Below are positions 10,350-21,952 of a DNA stretch of 64,000 bases, in pieces. Source of the DNA: Nymphalis io (lineage: Eukaryota > Arthropoda > Insecta > Lepidoptera > Nymphalidae). The position numbers and the translations under genes were made by a program. The stretch covers positions 3,534,001-3,598,000 of the forward strand of contig NC_065911.1 in NCBI RefSeq assembly GCF_905147045.1. Direction: 5' to 3'. The notes under the pieces were generated by a model. That model saw only the letters and a program-made list of their open reading frames with translations, was not told the origin of the DNA and ran no database searches. How positions within the stretch are numbered: position 1 is the stretch's first letter; every line of letters begins with the position of its first letter.

Positions 10350-10587
10350 ATTTACTTGGTGCTTTGTGCAAGTCAACCTGGGTAAGTGCCACCCACTCAT
10401 CATATTTTGGTACAGCCCAAAAGCAATACTTAGTATTGTTGTGTTGCAGTTTGAAGGATGAGCCAATATAACCACAGGAATAGGAGAAATAACATTTAAG
10501 TTTCGAAGGTTGGTGACACATTGACGACGTAAGTACTTACCAGGTGGCCCATATGCCAGCCTGCCTATCTATATTAAATAAAAAAAT
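10350..10587 (+). repeat. SINE-like family A, diverged copy
   Basis: A plus-strand copy starting TTGGTGCTTTGTGCAAG, through CACCCACTCATCAT and TTACCAGGTGGCCCATATGCC, to a poly-A-like tail. Many substitutions mark it as old. Its tail runs directly into the 3' end of the minus-strand family E SINE at 10590. Confidence 0.75.
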
Positions 10588-10589
10588 AT

Positions 10590-10842
10590 ATATAATTATA
10601 ATAATAATGTCCTCCAGACCGATTTCGGCCACGGCGGCCAATTTCAAGAGAGATTAGCCAACAACAAGTGTGTGCGCAAACACAGGTGCACTCTCTATTC
10701 CCTAACTCTCATAATCCGATGGGACGGCTTTACGTGCTAACTGAGACACGGGAGTGTACACACTTCCAACTTCCAGACTCCGGGCTACTACTGAGAATTT
10801 TCTGACAGAAAAGCCCAATAACTTTTTACTGGCCTGACATGG
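10590..10842 (-). repeat. Family E SINE, 3' part, interrupted by LINE
   Basis: A minus-strand family E copy with an (ATA)n-like tail at 10590-10607, the GACCGATTTCGGCCACGGCG block at about 10618-10638 and the TCTCATAATCCGATGGGACG body. It stops at TGGCCTGACATGGGA, where a LINE tail begins. The tRNA head resumes at about 11358, so the two pieces are one SINE split by an insertion. Confidence 0.8.
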
Positions 10843-11357
10843 GAATACCTAAGGCCTTGGACCGGTTGCAGCGACGTGCAGTACGAATTATTGGCGACGT
10901 AAAGGTCACAAACACCCTTGAACGTTTACAATTGCGTCGCGAGATAGCAGCACTGAGCGCTTTCTATCGACTGTATCACGGCGAGTGCTCTGAGGAATTA
11001 TTCTCTCTTATTCCTGCTTCCCCCTTCCTTCTTAAGTCCACGCGAGCTGGTTCTCGATGTCACCGCCTAACTGTGACATCAATTCCATCGCGCACAAAGA
11101 AATTTGGCAACTCCTTTCTTTGTCGCACTACCAAAAAATGGAATTCCTTACCAGCTCAAGTGTTCCCCTCCTCTTACAACCCGGGTTCCTTCAAACGAGG
11201 CGTGAAGAGGCATCTTGCGGGCCGGCAAGGCGGTGACGGCTAGTACAGAACAGTCTTCCCGACTGTACTGGCCGTCGTCGCGTTTGGACTCTACTACCAC
11301 TTACCATCAGGTGGAGTAGAGTCATTTGCCATCCCGGACATATAAAAAAAAAAAAAA
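10842..11357 (+). mobile_element. Jockey/CR1-like LINE, 5'-truncated copy inserted in a SINE
   Basis: A plus-strand open frame to a TAG at 11241-11243 encodes the C-terminal end of a LINE polymerase: ALDRLQRRAVRIIGD, LRREIAALSAFYRLYHGECS, TKKWNSLPAQVFP, GSFKRGVKRHL. A short 3' UTR follows, with a hairpin-capable CTCTACTACCAC...GTGGAGTAGAG and a 13-A tail. Upstream RT and endonuclease are absent (5' truncation). A second copy of the same 3' end is at 20.69 kb. The apparent ATG start belongs to the disrupted SINE, not to the LINE. Confidence 0.82.
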
Positions 11358-11424
11358 GAATTGAACCCAGGACCTCCGGGTCTGCGGCCTTACATCAAGC
11401 AACTAGACCAGTTCTAGGCAGTCA
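11358..11424 (-). repeat. Family E SINE, tRNA-like head (right half)
   Basis: The continuation of the SINE split at 10842: AATTGAACCCAGGACCTCC, then GGTCTGCGGCCTTACATC, then CAACTAGACCAG. In minus orientation this gives the B box and A box region of the tRNA-like promoter. Confidence 0.8.
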
Positions 11425-12665
11425 AAAATATATAATATAGTACAATTATTAATTAAGTTTTAGTTCCAATGTAATTTCCTTCAACGTGTTTAAATAAATT
11501 ATCAACTTATTCACATACGACATTCATACATTGTAACGAATGTTCCATTTCAGTAAACATTAATGTAATGTTTTATTATTGTACATATTACATAACGTAT
11601 TTATTGTAAATATCACCATAGTATCCGTCTGTATGGAATAGTATAGAAACAATGACCGAAATCGAACGATAACATTCTAGAACAATCTATATATTATTTA
11701 AAGCTGCATCACTTACTTATAAGATTTCAATTTTTATTTTATTAAAGTGTTATAGAGACTTGAATCTTTACCAAGGATTGCGGATTAAAAATCAGGCACT
11801 AATGATTTTTATAAAGGTTTTTAGAGCTTTCATCTAATTTCAAAAATAATTGTAATTTAATGCTAATTGCAATTGCATGTGTCGCATGAAATTTTCCACA
11901 TCTACATATATTCGCCAAGCGGTATTGGAGCAGTATGGCATATGCTCCAAATATTTACCTTAAATAGAGAGTCCAGCTGTGGGCCATTAACAGGCTATTA
12001 CTTTTCATTTTCGTTTTTGTTTTATAACAACAAGGCGCACTATGAACGCGATACCAAATTTTTAATAAATTATCAACCAAGACAGTTTAAGTATGTTTTA
12101 TTGTTTACAAAAAAGTTTTTAACATTTTAATCCAACTCGTTCCTAAAGTTGTTATGAATAAACATTACCGTATTAAAAGAACGTGTATTTTTTGCAATCG
12201 TTCGCCAATTTCTTATATAATCCTCAATGTCAAACCAGGCGCCAGGCTTGTCCTGCACGTGTTCGCCTCACGTTTAATATTAGTTTATTATTACATAATC
12301 ATCGTGTTGTATAACCTTGACTTTGTTATTCATGTTACGTTTTAAGTGAACGACGATTGTCGTTCTAAAAGCTATTATCGTCCCACCGTTTGACAAGGTT
12401 TCACTTATTTGGAAAAGTACTTTGCAATTTGACTGTTTCGAAGTAAAACTGTATCGAACCTTAAAGGGTGCGATACGAAATGTGCATAGCTGCAAATCGT
12501 TTTGTTTATTGAACTATTATACGTATCAGAATTGAGGCAAACTAAGTAAAACTGACTAAAATTTCCCCCTTTTTTAGTAGAAGGTTATATTTAAGCTTTT
12601 CCGCGCTGAACATCATCACACACCCGCACAAGATGATCTTTAATATTAAACATACGTAAACAAAC
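11425..12665. other. AT-rich intergenic DNA
   Basis: Several short ORFs (11867-12130, 12154-12345 and others) lack recognisable motifs and appear to be chance. A CACGTG site is at 12256-12261. Confidence 0.5.
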
Positions 12666-12667
12666 GA

Positions 12668-12746
12668 AATTCAGTGCTTGCCGAGGTTCGAACCTACAAT
12701 CTCCGGTTAAGACATATTCTAACCACTGGATCGTCTCAGCTCGCCT
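12668..12746 (-). repeat. Family B SINE head fragment
   Basis: A minus-strand tRNA-like head: ATTCAGTGCTTGCCGAGG, TTCGAACCTACAATC, CGGTTAAGAC, TAACCACTGGATC. The body is absent. Confidence 0.65.
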
Positions 12747-13031
12747 CATATATTACGCCGAGATAAACTTACTCTGCTAAATTAACTGATACAACTGCTT
12801 GCAGTACTTCAGAAAGTCACCAATAACTGATAAATAAGACAATTTAATTAAAGGGACTGTCAACACAAAAACGACCCAAAAATTAAATTTAGTTTTTTTT
12901 TTTTTATACACGCCATAACCCTTTTCATGTGTAACGCACGTGATCGTTTTTTAACTAATGTGTTTGTCGTTTAGACAGGTAACCAATGGATAGAATATCC
13001 TAGGAAATTGTGAATGTTTTATTTTATGAGA

Positions 13032-13272
13032 CATATAGGCAAATGGGTCGATCGGTAAGTGGTCACAACCACCCATAAACGTTCAATGAAATATTAACCT
13101 TTCCATACATTGCCGATGCACCACCAATTTTGGGAACTAAGATGTTATGTCTCTTGTGCCTTTAGTTACACTGGATTACTCACCCTTCAAACCGTAACCC
13201 AATACTAAGTATTGCAGTTCGGCGATAGAATATCTGATGAATGAGTGGTACCCACTACCACCACCGCCACAA
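13032..13272 (-). repeat. SINE-like family A, diverged minus-strand copy
   Basis: Contains GGTAAGTGGTCACAACC, GATGCACCACCAATTTTGG, AGATGTTATGTCTCTTGTGC and ATATCTGATGAATGAGTGG in the antisense order of family A. The ends are decayed. Confidence 0.75.
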
Positions 13273-13844
13273 CGTAAAGTTAAGAAACCAGTAAGAAAAC
13301 TACACCAGAAAACTAAACCAGAAAAAAAAAAAGTAAATGCGACATTTAGTACTTAATGGCTTAGTAAATTTAACGACGTGATAATGCTATGCACGTGTAT
13401 TTCCACAAACCAAAACTAATCTAGTTTATAGTTCGACGCGATTTTGTATTCTCAAGGTTACGTGTGTGTGTGTGTTTACACCAGTTAGCGGTAAACGTCA
13501 ATCAATAATACTCATTAAGCAATTGTTTTGTTTTGAATTTCGAAATAGTTACCTTTTGCGACAGACATGAAGGCTTTAATATGTTTTATATAAGAAAAAA
13601 AATATTTGACACGTGTAGGCAATTTTTAAAATTAACTTTAAAAAAAAAAGACGTTCTCAATTCATCCACATATATTTCTATGTATATCAATTCTATTATG
13701 TATGTTTCGACGACACGAAACGAAAAGCAATGTAAGATAATACGAAATAAACTAAGTATAAGACGTATCAGTTGAAAAATCTCTAACGCCGCAACGTTAC
13801 GTTTATTGACAAGAAAAGCTTTCAAAAAAATCTGGTATAGAAGA

Positions 13845-13992
13845 ACTTTAAAAGACCGGGCACACCAGCTACGTGGACCGTGGAACTGAGGGAGATAGCG
13901 AGATTCCGACTGAATGTACAAGATGTAAAACTAGGAGCTTTAACACACTTTCTTGGAGGCGTATGTCCAGCAGTGGACTACGCATCACTGAA
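13845..13992 (+). repeat. RTE-like LINE C-terminal fragment
   Basis: Plus-strand frames read PGTPATWTVELREIARF and, after a frameshift, EAYVQQWT. These match the common C-terminal WTDDI...LEEAYVQQWT pattern of lepidopteran RTE-type elements. It is frameshifted and short. Confidence 0.55.
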
Positions 13993-13994
13993 TA

Positions 13995-16000
13995 ATTATT
14001 TAAATTCAAAAATGGAATTCCATTTTCAAACACGAAATATTCCAAATAATAATGAACAAAACAATTGAATAAATAAAAAAGTATATTAAAACGAAATAAA
14101 AACAAGTTACGACAATTAAAACGTGACAATAAAAAGTAAGTAAGTACGCTACGACCTATTTATTCGTTTAGATAGAACACGTACGTTACACTTTTATAAC
14201 ATTTCCGGGGAAACCTTGGAAAGTTAAGCAACTATTATAGATAAGAGTTTATTCGAGGAAGAGCGTCCCTACAAACACATTTCATTTCATTATATTCATT
14301 AATTAATTATAAAACACACAATTTTATTACGGTCGACACTTACTCGGGCCCAATTCTACTAATTTATAAGGATTACGATACATTTCCGATTCAATTCCAA
14401 TCCAACTTTAACTATTCTATATTTATTCGCATCGGATGGATGTAATGTTAACCATATACCGTAATGTCAAAACTAAATTTAATTGCTAACTTTTATGCAA
14501 GTCGATACAGTCAGTAAAATAAAGAATAGGAAAACGTATAAACGGCAACGATTAGGTACGCTTTGATTCGATTCCGTTAAACTGACAATTTGATATTAGA
14601 ATTGATACTATTTCCTGATATTATTTATTTATGTGACTGTTATTAATTATAAAGTGTAAATTATATATTTAATTGGATTGTACACAACACAGATATCATG
14701 ACGTAACACTCACATATATATAGAAAATCAATAAAATACATATTTAATATGTATGTGTGCACATTAAACCTAATCTAGACAATTATATATATAACTACAC
14801 AAAGTTACTGCTTTACAGTTAAGTGAAGAAGGTACCATCACAGCATGAAACCAGACCGCAAGCTCACTTGTTATTATTGTAATTGCATAATAAATTTTCC
14901 TAAGTCGCATTTTACTTTCAAGGTAAAAATTATTACTTCTAATGATGCATAGTTTGTTATGTAAGTACGTGATAATATGAATGATTTGAAATATTATGTC
15001 AAGATATAAGCAGATAAGCGTGGAATGTTAAACTTTATTAACAATTATAGAATTAAGATATCAAATTGAATACACGAGACGAAAATAGAACACGTGATTT
15101 CTTTTTATAGTTCGGAACAGAGCAGGCGCCAGTGTTTTTACTTGATTAATTCGTGTTTGAAATTCACTTCATGCAGTGAAGGAGATACTTGAAAGGAATC
15201 TTAAATGTGTTTAATGTTTTTTTTTTTTAAATAAGTATTTTTGTTGACTTGTTACGATTTCAAATCGTAAAAAAAAAATCATATTTCAATTTCATATTCG
15301 TACAAAGTCAATGAGATCTTTAATGATGCAAGTACAATATAATTATAAATAATTATTAAAAGAGTCTCAGATAGACGTTGCAAAAAACTTAATTTACATA
15401 AAGACTGTTGGCGTAGGTTATGTGTAACGTAAGCAACTAGGGCTTCGGTTTACGTAATGGAATTAGTTTTAAAATCGGAATTATCTCGTAACAAGAATTT
15501 GATAATCGGAATGTTTTTACTGAAGAAAACATTAAGGTAAATTAAATTATATATTGTTTTAGTTAAGTAAGTTTTTTTTTATTTATATTTATTATCAGAT
15601 TGGTGTGTTCTACTAGGCAAAGGGATCTTTACTCTTTTTACAATTTGCAATTTCCACCACCTGAAGTCCACAGCTTGGTCTGGCACAGAATTTGGTTGTT
15701 TCAGCCCGAAAATAATCAAAATCAGATATATCTGTTATGCTCGTATATACTTTTATCACTATAATATACGTAATATGCATACATATATGTATATTGTTTA
15801 TAAAAATATTAAAACGATATAAACTTTAAAAGTTATTCGTTTGCTTGTTTTTATATATAAGTATAGTAAATATATATAACGAAATATATAAATAAAAATA
15901 GCTTAATTATTGAGCAATAAAATAGAAAATCAGTAATACATGATTATCAGTATATTATCAATGCGATCTAAACGCAAACGTTTGCGTTAACAAATTAATT
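13995..16000. other. Long AT-rich unique stretch
   Basis: Two kilobases without a supported gene or recognised repeat. It contains isolated motifs only: CACGTG near 15091 and TTTACGTAA near 15453. Confidence 0.5.
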
Positions 16001-16297
16001 ACAGTAAAAGCCTGTTAATGTCCCACTGCTGGACTGGGGCCTCCTCTCTCTTTTGAGGAGAAGGTTTGGAGCTTATTCCACCACACTGATCCAATGCGTG
16101 TTGGTAGAATACACATGTGGCAGAATTTTAATGAAATTAGACACATACAGGCTTTCTCACGATGTTTTCCTTCACCGTGAAGCACGAGATGAATTATAAA
16201 TACAAATTAAGCACATGAAAATTCAGTGGTACTTGCTTGTTTGGACCCACGATCATTGGTTAAGATTCACGCATTCTTACCACTAAGCCATCTTGCC
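16001..16297 (-). repeat. tRNA-derived SINE, family B, near full length
   Basis: In plus view it runs from ACAGTAAAAGCCTGTTAATG through GAGGAGAAGGTTTGGAGC and TTCACCGTGAAGCACGAGATG to the tRNA-like head ending CACTAAGCCATCTTGCC. It is minus-strand with the head at right. The B box is mutated (TTTGGACCCAC). Confidence 0.88.
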
Positions 16298-16731
16298 ATT
16301 ATAACAAATTAGTATTATATAGAAAGACAATTACATAAACAACTCGCCAGGGGCGCTGCACGTTTCTGTATATATACTTTTTGTACATAACAACGCGTGA
16401 CCTACACAATGTTATATAGAAACGTGACCGCCAAGGCGAGTCGCTGACGTATTAATCTGGTTGGTCGATAATTATCAATTAACTCTCGTATGTGCTGTTT
16501 CTGCTATGTCCATAATGTTCTGCTGACATTGGATAACAATTAATTATAATTTGCCTTTAGATAACGATCCAATTGCACCCTGTACCATAAACAGATATAT
16601 TAGTACACATTAAAGAAGTTTTAAGTGAAATATTATTATATCTATATCACTAAATAACTATGTATATTAGAGTTATTATATATGTAATATATAAGTTATT
16701 TATTGAACTACATCGTTAGTTTATTGATTAA

Positions 16732-16808
16732 CTTATAAAGCCGCAAATCCCGAGGTCTTTTTCGAACCCCTGGTCGGGCCAATAAAAAGTTATTGGTTTT
16801 TTTTCTAT
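16732..16808 (+). repeat. Family E SINE head fragment
   Basis: A plus-strand head: TTATAAAGCCGCAAATCCCG, TCGAACCCCTGGTCGGGCC, AATAAAAAGTTATTGG. It is 3' truncated after the head. Confidence 0.65.
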
Positions 16809-17011
16809 GGGACTATTCTATAAGAACAAACTCGAAACTCACCTCAATAAACAGGCGTGAAATAACAAAAAGTGATATGTTACATTGACCATAATGATTG
16901 TAACATTTCAAGAGTACACTATGTACTTTGATCGTCATGTATTGTATACTAAATGAGGAATTTAACTTAATTTTATTAGTTCATGTTAAATTATATTTAT
17001 GTATTTGTGTG

Positions 17012-17311
17012 TTTTTTTTTTTTTTTTTATAGAATAGGAAGGCGGACGAGCATATGGGCCACCTGATGGTAAGTGGTCACCAACGCTCTTAGACATTAGC
17101 ATTGTAAGAAATGTCAACCATCGCTTACATATCCAATGCGCCACCAACCCTGGGAACTAAGATTTTATGTCCCTTGTGCCTGTAATTACACTGGCTCACT
17201 CACCCTTCAAACCGGAACACAACAATATCAAGTATTGCTGTTTTGCGGTAGAATATCTGATGAGTGGGTGGTACCTACCCAGACGAGCTTGCACAAAGCC
17301 CTACCACCAGT
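17012..17311 (-). repeat. SINE-like family A, full-length young copy
   Basis: A complete minus-strand copy: poly-T (the tail) then ATAGAATAGGAAGGCGGACG at left and CAAAGCCCTACCACCAGT at right. It shares diagnostic variants with the copy at 31008-31306 (GCTCTTAGACATT, AAATGTCAACC, ACATATCCAATGCG, AAGATTTTATG, ATATCAAGTATTG). Confidence 0.92.
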
Positions 17312-17367
17312 GCATATTACGTATGATTAAAATGCATTATATACATAGTATACTTATTATTATAAAT

Positions 17368-17676
17368 ACAGTACAGTACAATAACAGCCTGTGAATGTCC
17401 CACTGCTGGTCTAAAGCCTCCTATCCCTTTTTTGAGCAAAAGCTATGGAGCTTATTCCACCACGCTGCTCCAATGCGGTTTGGTAGAATACACATGTGGC
17501 AGAATTTCGGTAAAATCAGACACATGCAGGTTTCCTCACGATGTTTTCGTTCACCGTATAGCACAAGATGAATTATAATAACAAATTAAGCACATGATAA
17601 TTCAGTGTTGCTTGTTCGGGTTTGAACCCAAGATTATCGGTTAAGATTCACGCGTTCTTACCACTAGGCCATCTCG
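17368..17676 (-). repeat. tRNA-derived SINE, family B, full length
   Basis: A minus-strand copy from the CAGTACAGTACAATAACAGCC tail to the head CACTAGGCCATCTCGG. It lies 57 bp from the family A copy at left. Confidence 0.9.
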
Positions 17677-17820
17677 GTATGTATGTTCTATATTATAAAT
17701 TCATTTGCTAATTATAATTCAGCTTGATATGTCTATTACTTTACTTTAGGGTTTGAATTTTTAAAAATCCTTCCTAGATAGCACTGTGTGTGCAGTGCTA
17801 ACCCCACTAATTATATTATT

Positions 17821-17889
17821 TTATATATATATATATATATATAAAATATATATATATATATATATATATTTTATATATATATGTATTTA

Positions 17890-17957
<68 letters not shown>

Positions 17958-17968
17958 TAAATACATTG
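17821..17968. repeat. Compound (AT)n tract with 13-bp inverted arms
   Basis: Alternating TA runs interrupted by AAA/TTT. The right part is a long (TA)n bounded by ATGTATTTATCTA (17881-17893) and its exact complement TAGATAAATACAT (17954-17966). It could extrude as a cruciform. Confidence 0.95.
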
Positions 17969-18139
17969 CATGCCCTTTTTTATTATAATTGCATATATTT
18001 TTTTTTTTTTCGCTTTTAAGCAGTTACATAAAGAAGGTAGATATGAGAAGCCAACAAATATATTGTACGATTATTAACAATAAGAGTTTTCCTAATTTGA
18101 ACTCCTCACAATGTGAGAAATTGAGAAATCGCAACGTGA

Positions 18140-18230
18140 CAATCAATCACGTGGCCCCTAACAACACGTGACCAGAGTTTTCACGCTCATTATATAAGGA
18201 CGAGGAATGTTGCGGGATAACGGATCCCAG
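18140..18230 (+). promoter_or_regulatory. Promoter-like site: paired E-boxes and TATA box
   Basis: Two CACGTG E-boxes at 18148-18153 and 18165-18170, separated by 11 bp, precede a TATATAAGG box at 18191. The start would fall near 18220. Paired E-boxes close to a TATA box resemble bHLH-PAS (clock) targets, but no coding exon was recognised downstream and a family E remnant begins at about 18405. Confidence 0.35.
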
Positions 18231-18404
18231 GAATTGCACGGGATTCAATTTGTTTAATATTTAAAATAATTACTTATATTTGTTGCAAATATTCGTTATT
18301 ATTATAGGGCAGATTTTTATTATTTATTACGGCATCATAGTCGAATAAACTCCGAACCAAATGAAAAGGGACAAACGTGTAATACTGCCAATATGCCCGG
18401 TCGC

Positions 18405-18503
18405 TTATAAGAATTTCTTTGCAGAAAATCCCAATATTCCGACCAGGGATTTGAATGCGGGACCTTATCCGCAGCCGTAAGATAATTCATCAAGGCAATT
18501 ATA
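18405..18503 (-). repeat. Family E SINE head fragment
   Basis: GCAGAAAATCCCAATATTCC, GACCAGGGATTTGAATGCGG, ACCTTATCCGCAGCC. In minus orientation this is the tRNA-like head plus the start of the body. Confidence 0.6.
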
Positions 18504-19722
18504 CATTAATTAAAAACTGTATGAATAATATAAATACTCAATATTGTAACATATTTAAATATATATGTATGATTAATGTTTGATTCCCGTCGACTTCGCA
18601 CCCATGTTCTTTTATCATAATGGATTCTATCAAATGGGGAATTTAATTTTATAATATATATTCATGTTAAATTATATATATGATTATATATTTGTGTGCA
18701 AATTACGTATGATATTGTAATTTTATTATATATATTATATTAGTATAAGTAGTTTGCTATTTCATTTTATTTCATTGTAACATTAAAAATAAAAAAAAGG
18801 CATGAAATTTCTATTGTCATAAATTTTGCTAATTATTTAAAAACACAAGAAAATTTATGGCTGGACAAATGAAGCAGATATATAATATATGATTTTGATT
18901 ATTTAATAAAGAAAAATAATAAATTCATGTAAGTAGTTTAATTCTAAATAATTAAGATTTCAACGAGATAAACCAACTACAATAATTAAGCTAAACACTC
19001 GATTAAATCTATGAAAAACATTTTGATTTCGTCAAATCTCGGCCTATTTCGTGTATTACTATAATCAGGATAAGAACGTAGTTATTGAATATAAATAAAA
19101 ACGATATGTTAATTATTATAAATAATTGGGAAATCCTCATCAATCACGACTTATCATTCTGACATTTTCCATTTAGGGAATACATGAGCCAGAGTACAGA
19201 TTGCAACACTCATATCGCTATTGTGTAATACATACGATATTCGTAACACTCTATGAATTTTATCAGCAAATATAATCAGCTACGGTAAATGATGTAATTC
19301 TAGGTTAAACAAATTTGATAACGGCGGATTTAACTCACCTATATATATTGTTGCAAAAGAGAAATAGTTTGTTGATTTACTTTTTATACTTATTATTGGA
19401 TAAATAGATTATAGTAAATATTATAAAAAAAAATCTACAATACTAATGAAAATCTGGACTCAATTTCTAAGCATTTGCCACAAACAAAATTAAAAAAAAA
19501 AACACTAATGATCACAAATAACTCATGCACAGCTATTTGAATGCAAAAGGAAAACAATGGATCGGAATAATAAATAAAATGTTCAATTGTTTTTCACTTT
19601 GAAATAAATAATAATTAATACAACTTAACTTGTTGGTAAAATGATTAATTAATCAAAAAAGTATACAAAAAAATGACATGCGTCCTTTAAATGTCATAAT
19701 AATTACAATTACTGTCGCATTA
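18504..19722. other. AT-rich intergenic DNA
   Basis: No gene or recognised repeat was seen. Confidence 0.5.
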
Positions 19723-19723
19723 A

Positions 19724-19967
19724 CTAGGTGGTAGGGCTCTTTAGATATTTCACCACTCAACAGCAACACTTAGTGTGGTTGCGTTCCGGTTTGAAATATG
19801 AGTGAGCCAGTGCAACGACAGGCACAAGGGACATAACATCTTCGTTACCAAGGTTGGTGACCAATTGGCGATGTAAGGATTGGTTAATACCGCTTGCATC
19901 ACCAATGTCTATGGGTGGTGGTGACCACTTTACATCAGGTTGCCCATTTGCATGTCCGTCTACCTAT

Positions 19968-19970
<3 letters not shown>
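19724..19970 (+). repeat. SINE-like family A, plus-strand copy
   Basis: From TAGGTGGTAGGGCTC through GGGACATAACATCTTCG and CTATGGGTGGTGGTGACC to CCGTCTACCTATAAC. Its expected poly-A tail is replaced by the adjacent (AT)n. Confidence 0.85.

Positions 19971-20022
<52 letters not shown>
19970..20022. repeat. (AT)n microsatellite
   Basis: An uninterrupted AT repeat of about 26 units grown from the 3' end of the family A copy. It gives rise to a spurious poly-Ile-Tyr frame. Confidence 0.97.
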
Positions 20023-20024
<2 letters not shown>

Positions 20025-20280
20025 CTTTCTGCAATTTTACTATCCTTTCATGTGAGTCTCGCAAATAACGTTAACGCTATGGTATATATATATGGCTATA
20101 AGATATGAGTTTTACAGAATAGCACTGCTGCGGTGAGTTCCGAGTCTCACAAAAAATAACGAATACATCGTAAATTATAGTAATAGTTTATGAGAATACA
20201 TTACTAAAATTCAATTTATATCAAGCGAAGCGAGCGGAGAACCTCTTCTATGAATTCGGATAATTATATTCAAATAAATA

Positions 20281-20580
20281 AGTCGAGATGAACTAGTGGT
20301 TAGAACGCGTGAATCTTAACCGATGATCGTGGGTTCAAACCCGGGCAAGCACCACTGAATTTTCATGTGCTTAATTTGTGCTTATAATTCATCTCGTGCT
20401 TGACGGTGAAGGAAAACATCGTGAGGAAACCTGTATGTGTCTGATTTCACTGAAATTCTGCCACATGTGTATTCCACCAACCCGCATTGGAGCAGCGTGT
20501 GGAATAAGCTCCAAACCTTCTCCTCAAAAGGGAGAGGAGGCCTTAGCCCAGCAGTGGGACATTAACAGGCTGTTACTATA
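20281..20580 (+). repeat. tRNA-derived SINE, family B, full length
   Basis: The head GTCGAGATGAACTAGTGG, with B box GGGTTCAAACCC, is followed by the complete body and the AACAGGCTGTTACTAT tail. Confidence 0.92.
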
Positions 20581-20687
20581 TTCAAATAATACTTCTACGT
20601 TTCTATGCTTAAGTTAAGATTAATCAATATGACAAAATCTTCTATCAAATTTGAAACGGTAAAAACAATCCTAAAAGCTCGTGAAAA

Positions 20688-20895
20688 TTCTTTACCAGCT
20701 CATTTGTTCCCCTCCTCTTACAACCCGGGTTCCTTCAAACGAGGCGTGAAAATTCTTGCGGGCCGGCAAGGCGGGGGCGGCTAGTGCAGAACATTCTTCC
20801 CGACTGTACTGGCCGTCGTCGCGTTTGGACTCTACTTCCATTTACCATCAGGTGGAGTAGAGTCATTTGCCCTCCCGGCAAATATAAAAAAAAAG
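20688..20895 (+). mobile_element. Jockey/CR1-like LINE, second 5'-truncated copy
   Basis: It begins within the C-terminal coding part (TTTACCAGCTCATTTGTTCC; CCGGGTTCCTTCAAACGAGG), includes the TAG of the GGCGGCTAG end, the 3' UTR CCGTCGTCGCGTTTGGACTC, and a poly-A tail after CGGCAAATAT. It closely matches 11140-11357. A few bases of the coding part are lost (GTGAAAATTC in place of GTGAAGAGGCATC). Confidence 0.85.
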
Positions 20896-21695
20896 AATAT
20901 TCTTAAAATATTAGTAATTATACATGCATAGGTATATGTCAATGTACAAGTATAATTTCCTCTTTGAAGTGCCTTAATACTTAGTACGTAGAAACATTTA
21001 TTAAAAAAATATATAATTAACATATATAATTTTGACAACATGATATTAATAATAAAATACAAAACATTTAAATCTTAAATTTTAATTCGTAGAATATCGA
21101 TATATGGATCCCGGGAATGGAAGTCCCTTCCCTAATTTTATATAACAATAATTTTCGCAAATACATTGTGTGTATTATTTAAACCTTTTGATCATTCAGT
21201 GAAAAAGTAAAAAAAATAATCTAGAGAATTCTTTTTAAAATGTCGCACGCGTTTATAAAGTTTCAATTTTAAAAGTAAATAAAATGTGACCGACGGTTCA
21301 CGTGGCGCCTGAAGAGGGCTTTGTTATTTCTTCTTACTTCTTATTGTTTCAATTTCATTTACATTTGGACAATCAATAGACTAAAACCAACTCGGAAAAT
21401 TTTCATAAGTTTTGTTTATAAAACTCGTGTAGAACAGTGTAATAAGAACAGATTTACGTCAACAAGTTTTATAGAAATGAGCGTCGGCTTTTACGTAAGT
21501 ATTTATATTATAACCTTTAATTTCGCTAATGACATTTAATTTGTATTATGCGTCTTATTTTTTTTTCTTTTGCCCAAATAGTAAAAGTGTTGTCAAATAT
21601 TCCACTAGCATGTGGTGGTATGGATATGGACACAGTATGGACTCTAACTGTGTGACTAGACCACTAAATATCTTGCTCGATCAGCGGGCTCAGAA
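20896..21695. other. AT-rich intergenic DNA
   Basis: Short ORFs at 20832-21062 and 21321-21539 have no motifs. A CACGTG site occurs near 21299. No supported gene. Confidence 0.5.
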
Positions 21696-21697
21696 AT

Positions 21698-21952
21698 TAA
21701 CTTATCCGGAGAAATTGGTAATATAGCTTGCAAAATTGACTGAAGTGACAGTGGGCAGGTAATGTATGTTGAAGGACTGATAGCCGTGAGAATTCGGATC
21801 GGCAAATTCTGCATAAAGCATCCTCCAACTACATGAACCGATGACCTGGAGGAGATAGCGTACTAGATGTGAATGGCGGAGAACCGTGGAGAAGCATATG
21901 TCCAGCAATGGACAGCGATTGTCTGATCTGTTGATGATGATGATGGTGATGA
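21698..21952 (+). repeat. RTE-like LINE C-terminal fragment with (GAT)n tail
   Basis: Frameshifted plus-strand traces include GAACCGATGACCTGGAGGAG and GGAGAAGCATATGTCCAGC. The second corresponds to the C-terminal EAYVQQW pattern of RTE elements. It ends in GATGATGATGATGG, a typical RTE tail. Confidence 0.55.

Noticed and set aside
19854..20108. ORF with a long Tyr-Ile run
   Set aside because: Produced by the (AT)n microsatellite at 19970-20022.
20378..20617. Recurrent ORF with LISLKFCHMCIPPTRI (also at 45087 and 46986)
   Set aside because: A frame within the family B SINE body, so a repeat by-product and not a protein family.
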